From Candidatus Peregrinibacteria bacterium (lineage in GTDB: Bacteria > Patescibacteriota > Gracilibacteria > UBA1369), in contig JADLFY010000061.1 in NCBI GenBank assembly GCA_020849575.1, positions 1 to 11,699 on the forward strand: a stretch of DNA of 11,699 bases. Direction: 5' to 3'. Under the pieces are notes generated by a model, which was not told where the DNA came from, did no database searches, and saw only the letters and a list, made by a program, of their open reading frames with translations. Every line of letters starts with the position of its first letter. Positions within the stretch are counted from its first letter, which is position 1. The position numbers were made by a program, and so were the translations under genes. Shown piece after piece: positions 7,570 through 11,699 of this stretch.

Positions 7570-8216
7570 TAATTCAATTCAGTAATTTGATAATCGCTAG
7601 GGATATCAAATTCACTGTCTGAAATATCGGTGTTTAATTCAATTTTGTCGGCAACAGTTTCTGTCTTTAGGCCGTATTCAGGCAATGAAGCGATGGATTT
7701 GAGAGGGATGGCCTGCCATAAACAGGTCTGAGTTATAGCGTTGGTATAAACATCACATTTCTGGCCTGCTATTTCCCAGCTATCAACTGATTTGACTGGA
7801 TCCTTCTCTTTTTCTTCAGGAGATCTGTTATCCCTAATAGATTCCTGAATAAGTCTCGTTTTTCTCTGTTCTGGAGACAAGTTTTTTAATTCAGTGTAGA
7901 AAGGCTGTTTAACCACTGATCCTGTTTTGGCTTTGGGATCAAGAGTATAGAGCTTTTCACCATTTTGAATGAGCAATGAATCAACATCCAAAGTTGTTCC
8001 ATCAGCTCTCTTTTTCGTAAAAATATTGTGAATTTTTTTCTTTTCACCTTTAATTAAAACTTCGCTGCTACCTTCAGTTGAGCCAGTGATTTTATAGCTG
8101 ATTTTGGCAGTATTAAAATCATAACCATAAAGATTTTGACTATCCTGGCAACCAGCTAAAAAGGTTAAAGTAAAAATAACCGGTAAAATAATAGTGAGAG
8201 ATTTTCTGACAAACAT
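7569..8216 (-). CDS. secreted lipoprotein with a C-terminal cysteine pair
   Basis: A 215-residue predicted lipoprotein: signal peptide (1-22), lipobox FLAGC with lipidated C23, then a beta-rich extracytoplasmic domain. The pattern (AKISYKITGSTEGSSEVLIKG, then DSLLIQNGEKLYTLDPKAKTG, then WEIAGQKCDVY and TCLWQAIPLKS) resembles LolA/DUF4412-like lipoproteins, which share a half-barrel fold. That is a resemblance by pattern and not a firm family call. Apart from the lipidated cysteine there are exactly two others, C154 and C165, well placed for a disulfide. The gene follows the patatin gene by 27 nt, the only loose junction in the array, and its stop overlaps the rny start (TAATG). The ATG at 8216 fits the signal peptide. 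The function is not known. Confidence 0.75.
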   Translation of the reverse strand: MFVRKSLTIILPVIFTLTFLAGCQDSQNLYGYDFNTAKISYKITGSTEGSSEVLIKGEKKKIHNIFTKKRADGTTLDVDSLLIQNGEKLYTLDPKAKTGSVVKQPFYTELKNLSPEQRKTRLIQESIRDNRSPEEKEKDPVKSVDSWEIAGQKCDVYTNAITQTCLWQAIPLKSIASLPEYGLKTETVADKIELNTDISDSEFDIPSDYQITELN

Positions 8217-8243
8217 TTGATCTTTGTTAATTGAGTTTTGCCC

Positions 8244-9209
8244 TTATAACTTAACATTTTTGCTTTTGGCGTTCAACTCTTTCTGCTTGCTTTCAATAAG
8301 CTGTTTCATAGCCTCAAAATTCTGATCGAAAACCTTTTCTCCAAGCGCCACCAGATCTTTGGTTTTCTCGAAATCGAAGAGATTAACTTTTTCAGTATTG
8401 ATGTTGATCATCAGGTCTGGCTTGGCTTCGCGCAATTTGTATTCCCAAAGCTGCTCACGAAGTATGTCCAGTGATCGGCCAATGATGCTGCTTAAAAGGC
8501 TTAGATCGTTTTTGATACTGTCTATTTTGCCTCTCAGAAAGCCTTTTTGTACGCGGGAATAGAATTTTTTGTAAATTAAGCCGGATACCAGCTGGCGATT
8601 TTTGTTGTCGGAAATATAGGAACCGAAAATCAGGTCGCATTGGCCGGTTTTGCGGAGGGGATCGATTGGACAATCTTCCAACAGGCCGCCGTCAACCAGA
8701 TATTTTTCGTCGAGCAAAACCGGCGCAAAAACTCCGGGTATGGAAGTGGAAGCGCGAATGGCGGGGACCAGCGGACCTTTATTCAAAAGCACTGCTTCGC
8801 CTGATTCCAGGTCAACAGCGGTGACAGCCAGGGGGATTTTGCAGTCTTCAAATCTGAGGTCAAAAAATAATTCGCGTAGCATCTGGTCAGTATAGTCTTT
8901 TTTGTAAATACTTTCATGGAGCAAATTGAAATTAGCCAAATTGTTGATATTACTCATTTCGGCGTATTTGGCAGATTTTTCAATAGCCTTGTCAATGTCC
9001 ATGCCAGAGGCAAAAATGCCTCCAATGATGGCACCCATGCTGGAGCCCATGATGTAACTGATGGGAATTTCGTGGTCGCGAAATTTTTTGAGTAGGCCGA
9101 ATTGGCAAATGGCTTTGGCAGCTCCTGAGCCGATAGCCAGGCCGATACGCGGGTAGATTTTGCCATTAACAATTGGTCTTTCTACGGATGTTTTTTCTTT
9201 GATAGGCAT
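8244..9209 (-). CDS. patatin-like phospholipase (RssA-type serine hydrolase)
   Basis: A 321-residue patatin-fold lipid acyl hydrolase, or a relative of one. The catalytic dyad is intact: the nucleophile Ser57 in GSSMG (55-59, GxSxG) and Asp173 in VDGGLLEDCP (172-181). The PAIRASTSIPGVFAPV block (149-164) is typical of bacterial patatins of the RssA group. The oxyanion-hole loop is unusual: the family has GGGxxRG or GSGGAKG, while here it reads GSGAAKA (27-33), with alanine at two glycine positions. There is no signal peptide or clear membrane span, so the protein is probably cytoplasmic and could act on membrane phospholipids. The C-terminal 120 residues are charged and helical. The start overlaps the stop of the preceding unknown gene by one base (TAATG), implying coupled translation. 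The exact substrate is unknown. Confidence 0.88.
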   Translation of the reverse strand: MPIKEKTSVERPIVNGKIYPRIGLAIGSGAAKAICQFGLLKKFRDHEIPISYIMGSSMGAIIGGIFASGMDIDKAIEKSAKYAEMSNINNLANFNLLHESIYKKDYTDQMLRELFFDLRFEDCKIPLAVTAVDLESGEAVLLNKGPLVPAIRASTSIPGVFAPVLLDEKYLVDGGLLEDCPIDPLRKTGQCDLIFGSYISDNKNRQLVSGLIYKKFYSRVQKGFLRGKIDSIKNDLSLLSSIIGRSLDILREQLWEYKLREAKPDLMININTEKVNLFDFEKTKDLVALGEKVFDQNFEAMKQLIESKQKELNAKSKNVKL

Positions 9210-10159
9210 TAAGTTTCTTTGCTAATTTTATCAACTGATTCCTGGAGAGTTTCTCCGGAAGCAGGTTTGGCATTTAGATCTAGCAGTCCCCAGACGGAAC
9301 CATTATTGCAATTGAAAGTAACGGTAGAAGTGTCACCAAATTCCAGACCGCCATGACTAGGTAAAATGCTGCCAGAACTGCCCACCTGGGAAAGTCCAAA
9401 TTTTTGTTCTTCCTGTTCAAATTTTTCTACTGTTTTGGAAGGTTGTTGAGGAACGCCGGCTACGGCAGGGGCTGCTTTGGCCTGTTCTTTTTGTTGTTTA
9501 TCGTGCATCACTGCGGCATAGAGAACCAGGTTGGTAAAGTGACTAATCCGTTCGGAGAAATTGCCTTCAAGCAGAGCTACCAGTGGGACCTCCAGACTAA
9601 GATTGGTCAGGCCAAGATGATTATTTTTGTCCTCACCCATATCTATATCTATTTGCAAACCAATCTGAAAAGGGGATGCTTCTTCTTTCTGCAGGCGATC
9701 GAGAATTTCTGCTGGTTGTAAGACTTTTTTTTGTGAGTGATCAGTTAGCCTGCTCATGCGGGCAAGATGTTGAACCGGTTTGCCCAGGTCATCAATAGCA
9801 GCGCTTTGAAAATCAAATTTCTTTTTACCATCAATGTTTTCGGTGGCGGCGGTGAACAGTTCATAGAAGCGTTTAAGGTCGGCTGGAGGCAGTTTTTCCT
9901 TTTTCTTGTCCAAAGATTGTTCAAAACCTGTTGATTCTTTTTGACCAGCCAAAGCTTTTTTGTGCTCTTCCGGATCAAACTTTTTGTAACCCAAATCGGC
10001 GCGAAGTTTGTCCTGGTTCTTTTGGAATTCGATTTTCTCTTTAGCCAAAAAGTCAGCTTTCTGTTCAGGGGTCATTTTGGCCAGCATATCAGCGTTGTCT
10101 TTTTCCAGTTCAGCTTGTTTTTGTTCCCAGCTTTCGGGACTATGTTTTTGATCAGCCAT
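9209..10159 (-). CDS. uncharacterised soluble protein coupled to the patatin gene
   Basis: A 316-residue protein I do not recognise. It has no signal peptide, lipobox or transmembrane segment. Residues 1-90 are highly charged and mostly helical (WEQKQAELEKDNADMLAKM, then KADFLAKEKIEFQKNQDK) and could form a coiled coil. Residues 91-220 look like a folded domain (LKRFYELFTAATENIDGKK, then FQIGLQIDIDMGE, LGLTNLSLEVPLVALLEG and FTNLVLYAAVMHD). A Gln/Ala/Pro linker (about 222-243) leads to a beta-rich tail (about 253-297, with HGGLEFGDTSTVTFNCNNG and SVWGLLDLNAKP). The single cysteine is C284. It starts 3 nt after the VKOR stop, and its stop overlaps the patatin start. Position suggests a partner or regulator of the patatin; nothing in the sequence proves that. 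Confidence 0.8.
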   Translation of the reverse strand: MADQKHSPESWEQKQAELEKDNADMLAKMTPEQKADFLAKEKIEFQKNQDKLRADLGYKKFDPEEHKKALAGQKESTGFEQSLDKKKEKLPPADLKRFYELFTAATENIDGKKKFDFQSAAIDDLGKPVQHLARMSRLTDHSQKKVLQPAEILDRLQKEEASPFQIGLQIDIDMGEDKNNHLGLTNLSLEVPLVALLEGNFSERISHFTNLVLYAAVMHDKQQKEQAKAAPAVAGVPQQPSKTVEKFEQEEQKFGLSQVGSSGSILPSHGGLEFGDTSTVTFNCNNGSVWGLLDLNAKPASGETLQESVDKISKET

Positions 10160-10162
10160 ATT

Positions 10163-10840
10163 TTAGTTTTGGTGTTTTTTTAATTGAAGTTTTAAGCCCC
10201 AGCTCAGGAAAACCGTAATCAGAATAATCAGGATTTGCTGAGTGAAACAGAAAATACAGATAGCCTCCAGCACAAATAGTTCAACATTGGTCAGGTATAG
10301 TGCAAAGTTGACGCCAAAGAGTGCCAGGATTAGTAAAAATACGCTGTAGTAGGCACTGGGTGACGGGTTTTTGGCTACGGCTAGATAGGCGCGTACGGGC
10401 AGGAGAATAAAAATAACGTTTTTAATGGCTCCCCAGACAGCCAAAGGACCTAACATACTCATTTCCTGATATAATAGTATGCCTGCTCCGGCGACGGAAA
10501 CTGCCAAGGCCGAGATGGCGAGGCTTTTAACATTGAGGAAGGGTGGAAGGATTTTTTCGATATTTGCTCCTTTGAGAAGGAGGAATTGGGCTACGGCAAA
10601 GAAGCTGTAGAATAAAAATCCCAGTAATGAAACCGGTATGCCAAGTATTTCGGCAAAAGTACTTTTGTTGACGCGATCACAATTCCAGTAATCACTGATA
10701 TTGCAAAAGCTGCCACCTTCGGAGGTTTCGAAATGAGTATTGATTAATATTATCGTAACGACGATGGCTGTAAGCGTCAGCAAAAAGGAAGCTGTGTATA
10801 TTTTTTTCTGTTTTGAACTTAACTGTGTAAAAGCATTCAT
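10163..10840 (-). CDS. vitamin K epoxide reductase (VKOR) family disulfide-forming protein
   Basis: An integral membrane thiol oxidase that re-oxidises a DsbA-like partner or substrate, passing electrons to a quinone and so fulfilling the DsbB role. The 225-residue protein has the VKOR signature in the first outer loop, SFCNISDYWNCDRVNKS (44-60) with C46, C54 and S60, then GIPVSLLGFLFY (67-78) and the active-site CIFC (C195, C198) at the head of the last helix. Hydrophobic segments lie near 14-34, 68-90, 105-125, 134-155, 163-183 and 196-214, so there are about six spans compared with the usual four or five. The extra two lie between the second and penultimate segments. No DsbA or fused thioredoxin domain is present. 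It is the first gene of the minus-strand array and precedes the unknown gene by 3 nt. Confidence 0.9.
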   Translation of the reverse strand: MNAFTQLSSKQKKIYTASFLLTLTAIVVTIILINTHFETSEGGSFCNISDYWNCDRVNKSTFAEILGIPVSLLGFLFYSFFAVAQFLLLKGANIEKILPPFLNVKSLAISALAVSVAGAGILLYQEMSMLGPLAVWGAIKNVIFILLPVRAYLAVAKNPSPSAYYSVFLLILALFGVNFALYLTNVELFVLEAICIFCFTQQILIILITVFLSWGLKLQLKKHQN

Positions 10841-10874
10841 AAGAATATGCTTGGTTTTAATTGGTTTGAATAAA

Positions 10875-10903
10875 TTTTAAACTATTTGTGCACATAGTTA
10901 AAA
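10875..10903. repeat. imperfect palindrome centred on TGTGCACA
   Basis: The arms TTTTAA-CTA and TAG-TTAAAA flank the perfect core TGTGCACA (10887-10894), with a TT bulge and one A bulge on the left arm. It lies 35-63 bp upstream of the VKOR start, a place where a regulator dimer or initiator protein could bind. No binding protein can be named from the sequence. Confidence 0.45.
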
Positions 10904-11020
10904 GGTTTTTACATTAGAACGGTTGTGCGACGTTGTTTTAAGTTTTCTAATAAGATAAAGCTTAACGGTTTTGGTCTATACAGGAAGTTTAAACATAAAT
11001 GACAATGTTTCGACGAAAAA

Positions 11021-11080
11021 GTAAATGTATTACTATTAACTACTATTTAAATAAAATAAAGATAATTAGATTTATTAACA
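11021..11080. other. AT-rich block, possible DNA unwinding element
   Basis: By direct count 52 of these 60 bases are A or T. The block includes a near-repeat (TACTATTAAC at 11031-11040, TACTATTTAA at 11041-11050). The minus strand reads ATAGTAGTTAATAGTAATAC across 11028-11047, which resembles the TAG/TAA triplets of DnaA-trio elements but without the neighbouring DnaA box. Such a block could ease strand opening at an origin or simply be promoter-flanking DNA. Confidence 0.3.
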
Positions 11081-11092
11081 GGGAGTTTGGGC

Positions 11093-11137
11093 ATGTTGAA
11101 AAGTGGAAATCTTCAAAGGGACTTGAAAGGAGATTAA
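11093..11137 (+). CDS. possible 14-codon leader peptide upstream of dnaN
   Basis: ATG at 11093 opens a 14-codon frame (MLKSGNLQRDLKGD) ending at TAA 11135-11137. It has GGGAG (11081-11085) 7 nt before the start, the only well-placed Shine-Dalgarno-like site I find in the window. It overlaps the dnaN -35 box, so it would be translated only from a transcript starting further upstream. With no homologue to compare, chance is a real alternative. Confidence 0.2.
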   Translation: MLKSGNLQRDLKGD

Positions 11138-11150
11138 GGGGGATTATAAT
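11123..11150 (+). promoter_or_regulatory. sigma70-type promoter of dnaN
   Basis: TTGAAA (11123-11128), a 16 nt spacer and a perfect TATAAT (11145-11150). Initiation is predicted near 11157, leaving a leader of about 22 nt before the dnaN ATG at 11179. This is the best promoter match in the window. Confidence 0.7.
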
Positions 11151-11178
11151 TGGCCCACTTTTAAGCTGATTTAAATAT

Positions 11179-11699
11179 ATGAAAGTTGTCTGCACTCAAA
11201 TTGATTTGGATTCCGCTCTAAACATTGTCGGAAAGGCCATAAGTCAAAACACTACATTACCGGTTCTAAACAATGTTTTATTGAAGGCCGAAGCTGGAAA
11301 GCTGCATTTTGCCGGAACTAATCTGGAAATTGCCATTCAGACTTTTATACCGGCTGAAGTGAAAGGTGAGGGTGCTTTGACCGTTCCCTCCAAGCTATTG
11401 ATGAGTTATATTTCTCTGTTGAAGGATGAAAAAGTAGAGCTTTCTGTAGATGAAAATCAGACTCTTTTGATCAAATCAGCCAGTTCACAAACCAAAATCA
11501 AAGGAATTGCTGCAGAAGAATTTCCCATAATTCCTACTGTCAATAAGGATCAGTATTTCAAAGTGGGCAGAGCGGATTTTGATATGGCTATTGCTCAAAC
11601 GGTTTTTGCCGCTGCTACCAATACGGCCAGACCGGTACTTTCTGGTATTTTGTTTGATTTGAAAAAGGATGGACTGAAATTGGTGGCAACCGATAGTTA
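11179..11699 (+). CDS. dnaN: DNA polymerase III beta sliding clamp, 5' part
   Basis: The beta clamp encircles DNA and tethers the replicative polymerase. 173 complete codons are present before the window ends, about half of a typical 365-380-residue clamp, covering domain 1 (about 1-120) and the start of domain 2. Recognisable family sequence includes MKVVCTQIDLDSALNIVGKA (1-20), TLPVLNNVLLKA (26-37), LHFAGTNLEIAI, the EEFPIIP stretch near 113-119 that ends domain 1, and RPVLSGILFDL with LKLVATDS in domain 2. The frame is open to the edge and the last partial codon (TA) fits the tyrosine common after TDS. No Shine-Dalgarno motif precedes the ATG. dnaA, a common upstream neighbour, is not in the 338 nt before it or in the array beyond. 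Confidence 0.95.
   Translation, partial: MKVVCTQIDLDSALNIVGKAISQNTTLPVLNNVLLKAEAGKLHFAGTNLEIAIQTFIPAEVKGEGALTVPSKLLMSYISLLKDEKVELSVDENQTLLIKSASSQTKIKGIAAEEFPIIPTVNKDQYFKVGRADFDMAIAQTVFAAATNTARPVLSGILFDLKKDGLKLVATDS

Larger units (their letters stand above)
10841..11178. other. divergent intergenic region upstream of dnaN
   Basis: A 338 nt stretch between the leftward array and rightward dnaN. It contains an imperfect palindrome (10875-10903), an 87% AT block (11021-11080), a possible 14-codon leader ORF and a good dnaN promoter. I see no consensus DnaA boxes (TTATCCACA); the nearest is TTGTGCACA at the palindrome centre, matching seven of nine. No convincing promoter for the minus-strand array was found, although one is expected here. 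No tRNA or longer ORF is visible. It could be an origin or a control region. Confidence 0.5.

Noticed and set aside
10886-10894. DnaA box at TTGTGCACA
   Set aside because: It matches only seven of nine consensus positions and lies at the centre of a palindrome that explains it as well; no second box is nearby.

Overview
This 11.7 kb window looks like chromosomal core sequence from a bacterium with compact, moderately AT-rich coding, using the standard code (holB ends in TGA, and no in-frame TGA is needed elsewhere). Several traits together suggest Patescibacteria (Candidate Phyla Radiation): a large VanW-domain envelope protein, a YtxH-like small protein, RNase Y, a VKOR-type oxidase, lipobox proteins, a membrane-anchored TPR protein, genes packed with 1-4 nt junctions, and almost no Shine-Dalgarno motifs. 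This placement is inference from gene content and has not been confirmed by phylogeny.

Layout. Positions 1-191 are a non-coding flank with a hairpin terminator and a possible leftward promoter. A secreted cyclophilin lipoprotein (192-932, minus) is divergent from a plus-strand pair: holB (DNA polymerase III delta') and a TPR protein, which overlap by ATGA. This pair runs tail-to-tail, with 18 bp between them, into a long minus-strand array of eight genes read from 10840 down to 2745: VKOR, an unrecognised soluble protein, a patatin-like phospholipase, a lipoprotein, rny, a thioredoxin reductase-like flavoprotein, a YtxH-like protein and a VanW-domain protein. Seven junctions join these eight genes; two are TAATG overlaps, four are gaps of 2-3 nt or a further one-base overlap, and only one is loose (27 nt). 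A 338 nt AT-rich intergenic region follows, and then the 5' part of dnaN (plus), cut by the window edge.

How the genes may work together. The minus array reads as an envelope, redox and RNA-decay operon. VKOR would make disulfides outside the membrane; the downstream lipoprotein has a spare extracytoplasmic cysteine pair and could be a client. The flavoprotein would handle cytoplasmic thiols, VanW and YtxH proteins act at the envelope, and RNase Y is the membrane-anchored endonuclease. The dnaN upstream region has a near-consensus promoter, an 87% AT block and a palindrome centred on TGTGCACA, with transcription leaving in both directions. It is a candidate replication-origin or control region, although dnaA is not here.

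I found no CRISPR array, tRNA, rRNA, insertion sequence or phage gene. The most interesting points are deviations inside familiar families (reductase without the NADPH arginines, RNase Y with an altered GXXG loop, patatin with an altered oxyanion loop, enlarged VKOR), an unknown protein translationally coupled to the patatin, two abutting hairpins inside rny, and the near absence of Shine-Dalgarno sites.
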